Assembly: GCA_016181305.1 (NCBI GenBank)
Contig: JACOZN010000013.1
Span: 1 to 64,000 of the forward strand
Source of the DNA: Candidatus Woesearchaeota archaeon
GTDB lineage: Archaea; Nanobdellota; Nanobdellia; Woesearchaeales; GW2011-AR4
Direction: 5' to 3'
Length of the DNA: 64,000 nucleotides
Shown here: in pieces, positions 8,439-17,555 of the stretch
Layout: each line of letters opens with the position of its first letter
Position numbering within the stretch: the stretch's first letter is position 1
Position numbers and translations under genes: made by a program
The notes under the pieces: model-generated
Databases searched by the model: none
Seen by the model: the letters and a program-made list of their open reading frames with translations, nothing else
What the model was told of the DNA's origin: nothing

Positions 8439-9560
8439 CTAGTCGTGCAGTTCAATCAGCCTGTCCAGAATTGCTTCTGCCATCTCGGATGTTGTGTTGT
8501 TGCCGTCCAAGTCCTGGGTTCTTGTCTTTCCTTCCCTCAGGACAGACTCAATGGCTTTCAGAATCAAATTGCCGGATTTCTGCTGCCCAATGCAGCCAAG
8601 CATTAACGCCCCTGCCCAAATCGTCGCAATAGGGTTTACAATACCCTGCCCCTTCAGCTTGGGCGCGCTGCCATGAATAGGCTCGAACATTGAGATGCCC
8701 CCCGGGCTTATGTTTCCCTGGCACGCAAACGACAGGCCGCCCTGGAGCATTGTGCCCAAATCTCCCAGAATATCGCCAAACAGGTTTGGAGCCACTATAA
8801 CTTCGTATTTTTCGGGCTGCCTTATGAAGTTCATGACAACAGCGTCTATAAGGCTGAACTCAAGCACTGCTGCACTGTAATCCTTTGCAACCCTGTCAAA
8901 AGTTTCGCGCCAGAGATTATAAGATTCAATAATGTTGGCCTTGTCCACAGCCACAATCCTGCTTTTGCCGTTTTTGCCTGCATATTCAAAAGCGTACCTT
9001 GCAATCCTCTCGCAGCCCTTCCTGCTCAGGATTCCGATTTGATAAGCAACTTCACCGCCCTTTGCCTCGGCATCTATGCCAAGCTTTATTTTGCATGCGC
9101 TTTTGTCAATCTCAATCTTATGCCTGTTTTTCCCGTTTTTCGCCCTGCCTGACACTCCAATGTAAAAATCCTCTGTAGTCTCCCTTATGATGATGAAATC
9201 AATGTCGCCATGCGATTTATTTGCTACAGGGCTTTCAACGCCCGGCAGCAATTTTACAGGCCTCAGGCTTGCAAACTGGCCAAAGTAGTTTCTTATTGAA
9301 TCTGAAATTCCATTAATCTCTTTGACAGAGGCGTCAAAAGTGCCGCAATAAACCGCATTGCATGAGCTTTTAATCTCCTTCATGGTTTTTTCCTGAAGCA
9401 GCTCATTTGTTTCAGCGTAGTGCTCCGCTCCATGTGGATACTTAACCCATTCCACCTCAAACTTGTCAAGCTCGGCAGCCTTGTCTATTATTCTTATTCC
9501 TTCATTTATCAATTCAGGGCCTACGCCGTCACCCGGAAAAACAGCAATCTTGTATTTCAT
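8439..9560 (-). CDS. Isopropylmalate/isocitrate dehydrogenase family protein
   Basis: The 373-residue beta-decarboxylating dehydrogenase shows FPGDGVGPE at the N-terminus, the substrate-binding RETTEDFYIGVSGR segment, APNLFGDILGDL with metal-binding Asp residues, and EPIHGSAPKLKGQGIVNP at the nucleotide site. The acidic/neutral residues after GSAPKLKG look like the NAD-type enzymes (isopropylmalate dehydrogenase, homoisocitrate or tartrate dehydrogenase). No other leucine-biosynthesis gene is near, so the substrate is open. It is divergent from the K+ channel gene, with a TATA-like sequence near 9590. Confidence 0.8.
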   Translation of the reverse strand: MKYKIAVFPGDGVGPELINEGIRIIDKAAELDKFEVEWVKYPHGAEHYAETNELLQEKTMKEIKSSCNAVYCGTFDASVKEINGISDSIRNYFGQFASLRPVKLLPGVESPVANKSHGDIDFIIIRETTEDFYIGVSGRAKNGKNRHKIEIDKSACKIKLGIDAEAKGGEVAYQIGILSRKGCERIARYAFEYAGKNGKSRIVAVDKANIIESYNLWRETFDRVAKDYSAAVLEFSLIDAVVMNFIRQPEKYEVIVAPNLFGDILGDLGTMLQGGLSFACQGNISPGGISMFEPIHGSAPKLKGQGIVNPIATIWAGALMLGCIGQQKSGNLILKAIESVLREGKTRTQDLDGNNTTSEMAEAILDRLIELHD

Positions 9561-9649
9561 GTTAGAAATTCAAAAAATGTTCAGTTCTTATTTATATGGT
9601 TTTTGATTTTGATGGCAAAATTTATATACAATCCGATTTTTGCTGGATT

Positions 9650-10096
9650 ATGAAAAAAGAGGAGCTGATAAAGCTTGAAAAAGAGGAGCATAAGGAGTTC
9701 CACAGAAGAATTATATATATTGTTGCGGTAATAATGCTGTTCCTGTTCGGAGGCGCCACATTTTACAGCTATGCCGAAAAATGGCGCTACCTTGATGCGC
9801 TTTATTTCTCTGCATACACCATTACAACTGTTGGCTACGGGGATATAACCCCAAAAACAGACTTTGGCAAGATATTCACAATATTTTACATGTTTGCGGG
9901 CGTAGGGATGGCTTTGTACGGGCTGTCAGTTATAGCAGCGCACTTTGTCGAGGTAAGGGAGGAGTTCTGGCTGGAAAAAATCTCAAATATAAAAATAAGC
10001 CACCCAAGGACATTTTTTGAAAAAATCAAGAACCTATTAAATTTTGAATCCGGAAAACTGGTGGAAGAGTACAATAAATCTATGAGGAAAAAATAA
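9650..10096 (+). CDS. Two-TM potassium channel
   Basis: The 148-residue protein has helix 1 (about 20-40), a pore helix and the K+ selectivity filter TVGYGD at 60-65, then helix 2 (about 75-95) and a short charged C-terminus without an RCK domain. It would assemble as a tetramer. I start at ATG 9650 (MKKEEL) because a TATA box TTTATATACA at about 9620-9629 lies 25-30 nt before it; the in-frame ATG at 9596 is upstream of the box. It ends one base before the convergent leuS stop. Confidence 0.9.
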   Translation: MKKEELIKLEKEEHKEFHRRIIYIVAVIMLFLFGGATFYSYAEKWRYLDALYFSAYTITTVGYGDITPKTDFGKIFTIFYMFAGVGMALYGLSVIAAHFVEVREEFWLEKISNIKISHPRTFFEKIKNLLNFESGKLVEEYNKSMRKK

Positions 10097-12805
10097 TCAT
10101 TCAACCAAAATAGCCGCCTTTCCTGGCAATGACTGCCTTGCCTTTGCCTCTTTCGAGTTTTCTGCCACTATCACCTCAACTTTGCATTTGAACTCACTTT
10201 CATAGCCTGCAGATGCATCATTCAAGGCATGAAACTCAGCATCCTGGCTTAAAACGAGGTGAGGAATTTTTGTTTCATCGTTAAGAAGCCTTGGAGCCAA
10301 TTTGCTTATCTCCTGCCCGTAAACCTTTAAGTCGCCAGCTATCAATGCCTTTATTATTTCAGCAGTATTTCTTGTTTTTTTCATTTCAAGCTTCAGTTTT
10401 TCCGTGAAGTCACGCTTCCATTTTTCCGCAACAAACAGGGTGATTTTCCTAGGCTTGTCTATTTTTGCCAATTTTAAAATTTCAATCAAGTCCCTTCTTG
10501 TGTTTTCAACAAGCATTGCAACTGCTTCTGCCTTTTTGTCAATCTTGTTTTCATCATAGGCAGGCCATTGCTGCAATGATGCAAGCCCCTGCTCTTTTGC
10601 CATGTGCCATATTTCCTCGCTCAAATGGGGGGTAAAAGGCAGCATAAGCAAAGCAAGGCTTCTGATTGCCTCCCCAAAAACCTCTTTGCTCTTGTCCTTG
10701 TATTTTTGCAGAACATCAACATATTCCATTATTTTTCCAATCGCAAGGCTGAATTCAAAATTCTCAATATGTTCTGTCGCACCCTTTATCGTTAGGTGCA
10801 GCCTGCTTATTACATATTTGTCCTTGTCATTTAGTTTGTGCTCGTCAATAGGTTTATGGGAAATACTCTGGACGTTATCATTTATCAAATTATAAATTTT
10901 ATTTAAGAATCTAAACGAGCCATTGACGCCTTTGTCGCTCCATTCCAATTCTTTCTCAGGCAGCGCCGCAAACAAAATAAAAAGCCTTGCTGTGTCAGGG
11001 CCGTACTTCTCGTAGATTTCAGCAGGGTCTACAACATTTCCGAGCGACTTCGACATTTTTGCGCCGTCTTTTGTAACCATTCCCTGTGTTAGAAGCCTTG
11101 CAAACGGCTCGTCAATTGTTGCAAGTCCCAAATCCCTCAATGCTTTTGTGAAGAATCTTGCATAAAGCAAGTGCAAAATTGCATGCTCTATGCCCCCAAT
11201 GTACTGGTCAACTGGCATCCAGTATTCTGCCTTTTCCCTGTCAAAAGGCTCCTTTTCATATTTCGGGCTGCAATATCGCAAAAAGTACCACGAGCTGTCT
11301 ACAAATGTGTCCATTGTATCTGTATCCCTTTTTGCCTTGCCATGGCATTTCGGGCATTTTGCATTGACAAACTCGCTGCACGTCTCCAATGGATTGCCCT
11401 GCCCGGTGAATTTGCATTTTTCAGGCTTTGGAAGCTTTACAGGCAGTTCGTCATAAGGCACAGGCACAACGCCGCATTTACTGCAGTAGATTATCGGAAT
11501 AGGGGTTCCCCAATATCTCTGCCTTGAGATAAGCCAGTCGCGGAGCTTGTAATTAGTTTGTCTGACTGCAAAGCCTTTTTCTTCACAATATTCAACAATT
11601 TCTGGAATTACATCTCCTGAGCGTTTTCCAGAAAATTCTTCAGGCTCAGCAAGAATTCCATTTTCCATATCGGTATAACATTCCTCAAGTGCTTTCACTC
11701 TTTTCGCACGCTCTTTATCTTTTGGGAAAAGTACCGGTTTTAGACGGATATTGTATTTCTTCGCAAATCTGAAATCTCTTTCATCGTGTGCAGAACATTT
11801 TACAATCCCAGTACCGTAGTCTTTTAATGCAAAGCTTGCAACCCAAATCGGCAGTTCCCCATTTCCTACGGGGTCAATAATGCATCTCCCTGTAAAAATT
11901 CCTTCAACTTCTTTTTCTTCTTCCTTGTCTCTAGCAATTCTTTCCCTCATAATCTTTCCACAAAAATCCAAAATTTCCTTTTTATTTGAAACACCTTCAA
12001 GAAGTTTAGGCAGCAAAGGATGGTCAGGAGCTATTACAACAAAAGTGTCCGCTTTGAATGCAGCAAAATGAGCGTTAAAAGTCTGAATTTCCAGATTTGT
12101 TCCCTTAACCTGTGCCGTAAACAACAAGCCATAACTCTTCCCAATCCAGTTCTTCTGCATTGTCCTGACTCTTTCAGGCCAGTGCTCTAGCTTCTCTATG
12201 TCATTCAATAACTCTTCAGCATAATCCGTTATTTTGAAAAACCACTGCTCCAAAAAAGACTCTGTGACATCGCTTTGGCAGCGCCAGCATTTGCCTTCCA
12301 CAACCTGCTCGTTTGCAAGCACTGTATTGCAGCTTGGGCACCAGTTTGCAGCAGCCTTTTTCTTGTAAGCCAACCCTTTCTCGTAGAATTTCAGGAATAT
12401 CCACTGGTTCCATGTGTAGTAATTTTGCCACAGGCTTGCAACCTCCCTGTCCCAATCATAGCTGAATCCCATTTCCTTCTGCTGCCGCCTGATTGTATTC
12501 ATGTTGGTAATGGTCCATTTTTCAGGGTCAATGCCGTGCTTTATTGCAGCATTTTCCGCAGGCAGCCCAAACGCATCATAGCCCATCGGATAAAGAACAT
12601 TGAAGCCCTGCATTCGCTTGTACCTTGCCAATGCGTCTCCAATGGAGTAATTTCGCAAATGCCCCATATGCAGACGCTCGGAAGGATACGGGTACATCTC
12701 CAAGCAATAGAACTTCTTCTTTTTAGGGTCTTCCTTTACCTTAAAGATTTCTTTCTCTTCCCACTTTTTCTGCCATTTCCTGGCTATTTCCCTGAAATCT
12801 GCCAT
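10097..12805 (-). CDS. leuS: Leucyl-tRNA synthetase, bacterial type
   Basis: Class I synthetase charging tRNA-Leu, 902 residues. HIGH-like HMGH is at 46-49 and KMSKS at 583-587. [10 protein letters not shown] and a second Cys pair form the zinc-binding insertion, followed by the CP1 editing domain and the catalytic [12 protein letters not shown] segment. The [21 protein letters not shown] and [15 protein letters not shown] segments are those of bacterial LeuRS, not of the archaeal/eukaryotic form, so horizontal acquisition is likely. The C-terminal domain and a tRNA-binding tail are present. Both tRNA-Leu genes in the window have long variable arms. Confidence 0.94.
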   Translation of the reverse strand: MADFREIARKWQKKWEEKEIFKVKEDPKKKKFYCLEMYPYPSERLHMGHLRNYSIGDALARYKRMQGFNVLYPMGYDAFGLPAENAAIKHGIDPEKWTITNMNTIRRQQKEMGFSYDWDREVASLWQNYYTWNQWIFLKFYEKGLAYKKKAAANWCPSCNTVLANEQVVEGKCWRCQSDVTESFLEQWFFKITDYAEELLNDIEKLEHWPERVRTMQKNWIGKSYGLLFTAQVKGTNLEIQTFNAHFAAFKADTFVVIAPDHPLLPKLLEGVSNKKEILDFCGKIMRERIARDKEEEKEVEGIFTGRCIIDPVGNGELPIWVASFALKDYGTGIVKCSAHDERDFRFAKKYNIRLKPVLFPKDKERAKRVKALEECYTDMENGILAEPEEFSGKRSGDVIPEIVEYCEEKGFAVRQTNYKLRDWLISRQRYWGTPIPIIYCSKCGVVPVPYDELPVKLPKPEKCKFTGQGNPLETCSEFVNAKCPKCHGKAKRDTDTMDTFVDSSWYFLRYCSPKYEKEPFDREKAEYWMPVDQYIGGIEHAILHLLYARFFTKALRDLGLATIDEPFARLLTQGMVTKDGAKMSKSLGNVVDPAEIYEKYGPDTARLFILFAALPEKELEWSDKGVNGSFRFLNKIYNLINDNVQSISHKPIDEHKLNDKDKYVISRLHLTIKGATEHIENFEFSLAIGKIMEYVDVLQKYKDKSKEVFGEAIRSLALLMLPFTPHLSEEIWHMAKEQGLASLQQWPAYDENKIDKKAEAVAMLVENTRRDLIEILKLAKIDKPRKITLFVAEKWKRDFTEKLKLEMKKTRNTAEIIKALIAGDLKVYGQEISKLAPRLLNDETKIPHLVLSQDAEFHALNDASAGYESEFKCKVEVIVAENSKEAKARQSLPGKAAILVE

Positions 12806-12853
12806 AAAGAATGAGTTTTGCAGGCAGATTTTTAAAGATTTTGCAAATAATTA

Positions 12854-13429
12854 TCAAAATCCCTTTCTCTTTCTCAAATACTCAACCAGCTTTTCATTAA
12901 TTATCAACTTTTTCCCATCAACAGCATACCTAAAAGGCAAACTTACGCTTTCATTCTCATTTATTTCTATCTCCAATTCATCTGCAAACTTGAAGTCACT
13001 TAATTTTTTGCCGTCCAAAATCTTCCTTGCAATATAAACTGCTGTGTCAGTCGGCATCTGCCTACTGCCAAGGCTTCTTGATTCAAATTTTATTTTACGT
13101 TTTTTTAGGCTCTTAATCAAAATATTTGTCCTGTTTTTTGCAGGGTTGTCGCCAAGAATGCCGCCGAAAACAAAATATTCGAAGTTATTTTTGTCATTTG
13201 CCGCTAATGCCTTTCCAGCATATTGTGATAAAACACAAATCCCATCAAATCCCAGTTCAGAAACACTTTTATCATGAACAGTTCCGTATTTTTTTAGTTT
13301 TTTTGCATATTTTTTGCTAATGTTAGTGAATATTATACCCCCTTTGCCAACAATTTCAGAAATATGCCCGTATTCTATCAAACACCATTGGTAAAGTTCA
13401 GGTTCAAGATGCTCAATGACAAATTTCAT
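12854..13429 (-). CDS. Sfm1-like SPOUT methyltransferase
   Basis: The 191-residue protein starts KFVIEHLEPELYQWCLIEY and contains the trefoil-knot type segment VFGGILGDNPAKNRT and SRSLGSRQMPTDTAV, which match the COG2428/Sfm1 SPOUT family. In yeast Sfm1 methylates a ribosomal protein arginine; archaeal members are unassigned. I use the internal ATG at 13429, giving the family's usual N-terminus; an upstream ATG at 13444 adds MFFLG. It follows the ribosomal/RNA polymerase operon in the same direction with a 16-nt gap. Confidence 0.75.
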   Translation of the reverse strand: MKFVIEHLEPELYQWCLIEYGHISEIVGKGGIIFTNISKKYAKKLKKYGTVHDKSVSELGFDGICVLSQYAGKALAANDKNNFEYFVFGGILGDNPAKNRTNILIKSLKKRKIKFESRSLGSRQMPTDTAVYIARKILDGKKLSDFKFADELEIEINENESVSLPFRYAVDGKKLIINEKLVEYLRKRKGF

Positions 13430-13445
13430 ACCAAGAAAAAACAAT

Positions 13446-13643
13446 TCAAAACTTCTTGAACTGCGCTGCAGTGTCTATCAAATCAACATGCCCCAAAAAC
13501 ATCGCCCTGCAGCAATACCTTTGCAGCCCCAAATCGTCCATGACTTTCTTTCTTTCCTCGCCTTTATTGACTCTCTCCTGGAAAGCCTCCCACAAATGCG
13601 CTATCGGCTTGCCGCAGCTCCAGCATCTTATTGGAATTATCAT
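13446..13643 (-). CDS. rpoN: RNA polymerase subunit Rpo10 (N)
   Basis: The 65-residue zinc protein begins MIIPIRCWSCGKPIAHLWEAF and has the CC of RYCCRAMFLGHVDLI, the four-cysteine zinc motif CX2C...CC of Rpo10/Rpb10. It scaffolds Rpo3/Rpo11 in the polymerase. The start at 13643 is fixed by the conserved N-terminal sequence; the frame stays open upstream into uS9. It is last in the uL18e-uL13-uS9-Rpo10 set, the order seen across archaea. Confidence 0.96.
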   Translation of the reverse strand: MIIPIRCWSCGKPIAHLWEAFQERVNKGEERKKVMDDLGLQRYCCRAMFLGHVDLIDTAAQFKKF

Positions 13644-13653
13644 TTTTGCCTCC

Positions 13654-14058
13654 TCACCTGTACGACTTTTGCACTTTGCTTCTTGCCTGCCCATGCCTGT
13701 TTGGCTTTGCAGGCTCTTTTCTTCTGACGTCTGCAACCAGCAAATTCCTGTCATAATTCAAAAATGTCTCCTTAAGCTTGTCACTCTTTGTGAAATCAAC
13801 CAATGCCTTTGCTATTGCCAGCCTTGACGCTTCTGCCTGGCTTGTTATGCCGCCTCCGGCAACATCAATTTCTATGTCGACTTTGTTTGCAACATCGCCT
13901 GCCAATATCAGCGGCTCCCTTAACTTAAGCCTTGACATCCTGGGATGGACAAAATCTATTGGAATGCTGTTAACCCTCACTATGCCGCTGCCCTGCCTAA
14001 GCGTGGCTCTTGCAATTGCCCTCTTCCTTTTTCCTGATGCGTGCACGTTTTTCGTCAT
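13654..14058 (-). CDS. rps9: Ribosomal protein uS9
   Basis: Small-subunit protein of 134 residues. MTKNVHASGKRKRAIARATL at the start and the Arg/Lys-rich C-terminus ending RSKVQKSYR (tail reaching the decoding site) identify it. The start ATG at 14058 overlaps the uL13 stop by 4 nt (ATGA), favouring it over the ATG 21 nt upstream at 14079. Confidence 0.96.
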   Translation of the reverse strand: MTKNVHASGKRKRAIARATLRQGSGIVRVNSIPIDFVHPRMSRLKLREPLILAGDVANKVDIEIDVAGGGITSQAEASRLAIAKALVDFTKSDKLKETFLNYDRNLLVADVRRKEPAKPNRHGQARSKVQKSYR

Positions 14059-14468
14059 CTGCCACCTATTGCTTTGCATATTTCCTTTACCCTTACATAA
14101 TCCACTGACTGCAGCCTTTCCATGCCTGCGCCCTCAATTTTAAATGGCTTTTCATTCCTCAAGCTTTCAGGCGTGCCTATGTGGCATTTTATATTTTTAA
14201 AAACGTCCCTGCCCTTGCTTCTCTTGAACGGGAGCATGCCCCTTATGGTTCTTCTTACAAACATGTCGGGCCTTCTGTAGAGGTAAGGGCCCTTTCCCGG
14301 CGCTTTCCTGTCTATCCTTCTTATATACTGCTGAAGCACTGCCTGCTTTTTGCCGCTTACAACGCTTTCCTCGCAGTTAACTATCTCTATCCTGTTGCCA
14401 AGCAAAGCCTGCTTTGCCGCATAGCTGCCCAGCCTTCCCAAAATCATGTCTTTAGCGTCGATAATCAT
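14055..14468 (-). CDS. rpl13: Ribosomal protein uL13
   Basis: Large-subunit protein of 137 residues. MIIDAKDMILGRLGSYAAKQ and the VRRTIRGMLPFKRSKGRD segment are diagnostic. It sits 3 nt after uL18e and overlaps uS9 by 4 nt, so the three are translated as a coupled block. Confidence 0.96.
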   Translation of the reverse strand: MIIDAKDMILGRLGSYAAKQALLGNRIEIVNCEESVVSGKKQAVLQQYIRRIDRKAPGKGPYLYRRPDMFVRRTIRGMLPFKRSKGRDVFKNIKCHIGTPESLRNEKPFKIEGAGMERLQSVDYVRVKEICKAIGGR

Positions 14469-14471
14469 TTG

Positions 14472-14834
14472 CTACCCTATTATTTTTATGCCCTTTCCGG
14501 TGGGGTTTTCCCTGCTTAGCTCGAGCAAAGGCACAATCTTTGCACCGGCTTTTTGAATCTTTTCCTTAGCGCCGCCTGAAAACTGGAACGCCGAGATTGT
14601 AAGCTTGTGCTCAAGGCTGCCTGCTCCAAGCACCTTGCCGGGAACAACAATCACTTCGTTCTCTTTTGTGGAGCGGTTCAGATTGGAGAGGTTCACAACT
14701 CTCCTCTGCCTTGTAGGCTTCTCCAAATCATTCGCAATTCTCTTCCAGATGCCTGCGCCCTGCCCGCTGCTTTTCTTCTTCAGCTCTAAGATAAGCTGCA
14801 GTAAAATCTGGTTTGTCGGTCCTGTTCTTTTCAT
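14472..14834 (-). CDS. rpl18e: Ribosomal protein uL18e (eL18)
   Basis: Archaeal/eukaryotic large-subunit protein of 120 residues beginning MKRTGPTNQILLQLILELK. The GVVxVPGKVLGAGSLEHKL-type core and C-terminal GKGIKIIG fit the family. The frame is open upstream into the tRNA-Leu gene, but the conserved start is the ATG at 14834, only 26 nt from the tRNA end. Confidence 0.95.
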   Translation of the reverse strand: MKRTGPTNQILLQLILELKKKSSGQGAGIWKRIANDLEKPTRQRRVVNLSNLNRSTKENEVIVVPGKVLGAGSLEHKLTISAFQFSGGAKEKIQKAGAKIVPLLELSRENPTGKGIKIIG

Positions 14835-14859
14835 TTTGTTATTAATTTTTTTATTGCAA

Positions 14860-14972
14860 TGCGGGGGAAGGGATTCGAACCCTCGCACCCACTTAGGGAC
14901 TAGCACCTCAAGCTAGCGCATGAAGTCTGAAAGCAAAAATGCCTTCAATTGACCAGGCTCTGCCACCCCCGC
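14860..14972 (-). tRNA. tRNA-Leu(GAG) with a 27-nt D-arm intron
   Basis: Acceptor GCGGGGG/CCCCCGC, anticodon stem-loop CTAGC-TTGAGGT-GCTAG (anticodon GAG), long variable arm and T arm with GGGTTCGAATCCC. Between D-loop GGTCAA and ATGCG lie 27 extra nt (14922-14948). Removing them restores the same D arm as the second tRNA-Leu in the window. The flanks form a relaxed bulge-helix-bulge: bulges AAT and TCA around the helix GGTC/GACT, with an inner hairpin TGAAGGCA/TGCTTTCA. The intron is at a non-canonical position. No CCA is encoded. The gene lies inside the ribosomal operon between rpoD and uL18e. Confidence 0.9.
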
Positions 14973-15035
14973 GAGTTATACGAGCGGGTTCCCGAACTTT
15001 AGTGAGAATACCCGCATTCATGATTTTCAGCGGGA

Positions 15036-15833
15036 CTATTTGGCTTTCTTCAGCTCCTCCACAAACTCGTCAAGCTGCTCGTCAAGAATGTCAACTGCCT
15101 TGTTGACAATCTCCTTGCAGCTCAGCTGCCCGAATGATTCTATATAAAAAACAAAGTCCGTGTCGCTTGCAGCAACTTTGACGTTTTTATCTATCTCTGA
15201 AAAGTCCATTGACAAGTCGGATTCCAAAACCCTGTCTTTGTTGACTACAAGCTTCCTGTCTTTTATTTCAAATATATTGTTGTGGTCTACCTCTATTATG
15301 GCTTCCGGGTTTTTAACCTCGCCTGTTATTTCCACCACTGGCTTATACTTGTAATACGCATGGCACGGGCTCCATTTAATGTGGGATTTTCCTGTGCCCA
15401 AAACTGCAGTAGCTTCAAGTTCCAAAGTCTGGCCTTTCAGCAGCTTCACAATGGGCATGTCGCCATAAACGGGCTTTACAGCCGGGTCTTTGCTTTTCAG
15501 CTCGGATGCGTAGACTGTTCCGGAGCCTTTTGTGGCCCTTAGCACAAGCTTCAGCTGGCACCTGTTGCAGCCCTTCCCTTCGCATTTGCATTTTTCCGGA
15601 ATGTTGTATGACTTCAAGTCGGTTTTAAGCGGAATCAGCCCAAGCCTGTGGGCAATTATCTCGTCATAGAGTATTGAGTTGTTCTTTACGAATTCAACAT
15701 CTTCAATTGCCATTGCAGGGACTTCGTCTATCATAATCCTTCTCAAAGTGTTTGCGTAAACAGGATTTGAGTCTTTCAAAATAAAAGAAATTTTGCCCTG
15801 TTCTTTGCTGTTTTCCAAAACCCTGATTTCCAT
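15036..15833 (-). CDS. rpoD: RNA polymerase subunit Rpo3 (D)
   Basis: The 265-residue alpha-like subunit nucleates polymerase assembly with Rpo11, Rpo10 and Rpo12. ANTLRRIMIDEVPAMAIEDV at the N-terminus is the alpha-CTD-free dimerisation core. Four cysteines (C82, C84, C89, C92 in CKCEGKGCNRC) form the domain-3 metal site, which holds an iron-sulfur cluster in some archaeal Rpo3 proteins. It directly abuts uS11. Confidence 0.95.
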   Translation of the reverse strand: MEIRVLENSKEQGKISFILKDSNPVYANTLRRIMIDEVPAMAIEDVEFVKNNSILYDEIIAHRLGLIPLKTDLKSYNIPEKCKCEGKGCNRCQLKLVLRATKGSGTVYASELKSKDPAVKPVYGDMPIVKLLKGQTLELEATAVLGTGKSHIKWSPCHAYYKYKPVVEITGEVKNPEAIIEVDHNNIFEIKDRKLVVNKDRVLESDLSMDFSEIDKNVKVAASDTDFVFYIESFGQLSCKEIVNKAVDILDEQLDEFVEELKKAK

Positions 15834-16232
15834 TTAAACCCTCCTTCCCCTTTTGCCCCCTTTTTTCCTGCACCCGTCATGCGGCAGAGGGGTAACCTCT
15901 TCTATAATGCCGATTTTCAGCCCCATCCTTGACAACGCCCTTATTGCAGCCTGAGCTCCGGGTCCGGGGCTTGTAGGCCCGTTATGCCCTCCTGGAGCCT
16001 TTATTTTTACATGTATTCCTGTGACTCCATTGTCCATGGCAGTCTCGGCAGCTTTTTTTGCAGCTATCATCGCAGCCGTGGGCGAACCTTCCATTCTGTC
16101 TGCTTTCACGACCATCCCGCCTGAGCCGACTGCCAATGTTTCAGTTCCTGTTATATCTGTGATATGGATAATTGTATTGTTGTATGATGCGTAAATGTGC
16201 GCTATCCCCCACCTTTGCTGCCTTTGTTCCAT
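15834..16232 (-). CDS. rps11: Ribosomal protein uS11
   Basis: Small-subunit platform protein of 132 residues. [20 protein letters not shown] at the start, the [20 protein letters not shown] core and the C-terminal [17 protein letters not shown] tail are diagnostic. It is second after uS4 (1-nt gap) in the S13-S4-S11-Rpo3 block. Confidence 0.96.
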   Translation of the reverse strand: MEQRQQRWGIAHIYASYNNTIIHITDITGTETLAVGSGGMVVKADRMEGSPTAAMIAAKKAAETAMDNGVTGIHVKIKAPGGHNGPTSPGPGAQAAIRALSRMGLKIGIIEEVTPLPHDGCRKKGGKRGRRV

Positions 16233-16233
16233 A

Positions 16234-16761
16234 TTATTCCGCCTTTAGATTCCCGTGCTTTTGCTCCTTTGCCACAATCTGCAGGCTTATAGGGTGCACA
16301 AGCCTTATTTCCGGCTCTTCATTTATTGAGACCAAGTAGCTCGGGGTTGTTATTTTCCTGCTGCCGACTGCTATATGCTCATGCGTTATGAACTGCCTTG
16401 CCTGCAGCATTGTTGACGCCATCTGCTTCCTGCAAACCAGCGTCTGCAGCCTTCTCTCAAGCAAGTCCTTCAGCGTGAGGTTTAATACCTCCTCGATTTT
16501 CGAGTCTTTCTTTACCAATCCCATGGCATAAAGCCTCTGGAGCAGCTGGACTTTCTCCTTTTCGGACTGGGAGGTCCTTTCACCTATAATTGTTTTGGCC
16601 CTGTGGAGAAATTTCTTCAGCATCGAGTCCATCTTCCAGATTTCATATTTTCGCCTCAGGCCATACTGCTTTAATATTCCCCTTTCTGCCTCAATCCTTT
16701 CCTTCTGCCACGGGTGCCCTGGCTTTGAAAATTTCTTCCTTTGCCTTTTTGGATCTCCCAT
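16234..16761 (-). CDS. rps4: Ribosomal protein uS4
   Basis: Small-subunit 5' domain protein of 175 residues with the S4 RNA-binding fold. [18 protein letters not shown] and the [20 protein letters not shown] plus [20 protein letters not shown] segments match archaeal uS4. It is a primary 16S rRNA binder, adjacent to uS13 and uS11. Confidence 0.96.
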   Translation of the reverse strand: MGDPKRQRKKFSKPGHPWQKERIEAERGILKQYGLRRKYEIWKMDSMLKKFLHRAKTIIGERTSQSEKEKVQLLQRLYAMGLVKKDSKIEEVLNLTLKDLLERRLQTLVCRKQMASTMLQARQFITHEHIAVGSRKITTPSYLVSINEEPEIRLVHPISLQIVAKEQKHGNLKAE

Positions 16762-16778
16762 TTTAAACCATTATACCA

Positions 16779-17264
16779 TTAGACTTTGCCGGCTTTTGCG
16801 CCTTCTTTTCTCTTGACTCCGAGAACCTTGCCCTTGTTTTTCCTGAAGTTTGATTTTGTCCTCTGGCCGCGTACAGGCAAGCCAAGCGAGTGCCTTACTC
16901 CTTTGTAGGACTTTATCTTCTTCATCATTTTTATGTCATTATCCTGCGTAAATGTGAGGCTTGTACCTGTCAAGTGCCTGTCTGTGTTGTCTTCAGGGTC
17001 CCTTTTCCTGTTGAAAAGCCATGCCGGAATCCTGAACTTTGAAGGCTCCTTTATGATGTCGTCTATCATGGCAGCTTCCTGCTCTGTCAAATACCCTGTC
17101 TTTCTGGTTTTTTCAATTTTGGCTGTATTGCATATGGCATTGGAGAACATGAAGCTTATGCCCTTTATCTTTGTCAGGGAATGATAGACTGACTTGTTTC
17201 CGTCTAGGTCTGTGTTTGCAATCCTTACAAAATATTTCAGTTCCTGCTTTGGTTGTTCTGTCAT
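16779..17264 (-). CDS. rps13: Ribosomal protein uS13
   Basis: Head protein of 161 residues with the helix-two-turn-helix core (LTKIKGISFMFSNAICN) and the GVRHSLGLPVRGQRTKSN motif. It is first in the S13-S4-S11-Rpo3 transcription unit. A TATA-like TTTTTAAATAG at about 17356-17366 lies about 90 nt upstream. Confidence 0.96.
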   Translation of the reverse strand: MTEQPKQELKYFVRIANTDLDGNKSVYHSLTKIKGISFMFSNAICNTAKIEKTRKTGYLTEQEAAMIDDIIKEPSKFRIPAWLFNRKRDPEDNTDRHLTGTSLTFTQDNDIKMMKKIKSYKGVRHSLGLPVRGQRTKSNFRKNKGKVLGVKRKEGAKAGKV

Positions 17265-17384
17265 GATGGAAATAGCCGAGAATAAAGCGTTATGTGTTTA
17301 AAAACCCTAGAAACGCTCTTGTCGAACTCGGGCTGATGAAGAACGGGATATTATGGCTATTTAAAAAGGTTACTGATTTTTTGC

Positions 17385-17474
17385 CTTTTGCCTAGGCCTG
17401 GATTTTGGAATCCGAAGATTCTTGTAAGCAACACATGCCGAAGCATGCATCACCTCCCAGGATGCCCCAAAAAG
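17385..17474 (-). ncRNA. Unassigned structured RNA with two UUCG hairpins
   Basis: On the minus strand CCTGG (17462-17458) pairs with CCAGG (17401-17397), enclosing two perfect hairpins with C(UUCG)G tetraloops: CATGC-TTCG-GCATG and GAATC-TTCG-GATTC. The same loops are not UUCG on the plus strand, so the minus strand is the likely transcript. A TATA box ATAAATTTATAAG (about 17498-17510) lies 25-30 nt before the predicted 5' end near 17478. The uS13 promoter lies downstream of it, so it looks like an independent small RNA. I could not match it to box C/D, H/ACA or a known riboswitch. Confidence 0.6.
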
Positions 17475-17555
17475 CAATAAAATGTAATATTCAATGTCTT
17501 ATAAATTTATTCAATGCAAAACCTTTAAAACCCTGCTTTTAATCCTAGTTTAGAT

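Noticed and set aside
13644-13754. Extended N-terminus for Rpo10 reaching into uS9.
   Set aside because: The conserved Rpo10 start MIIPIRCWSC begins at 13643 and the upstream residues do not match the family.
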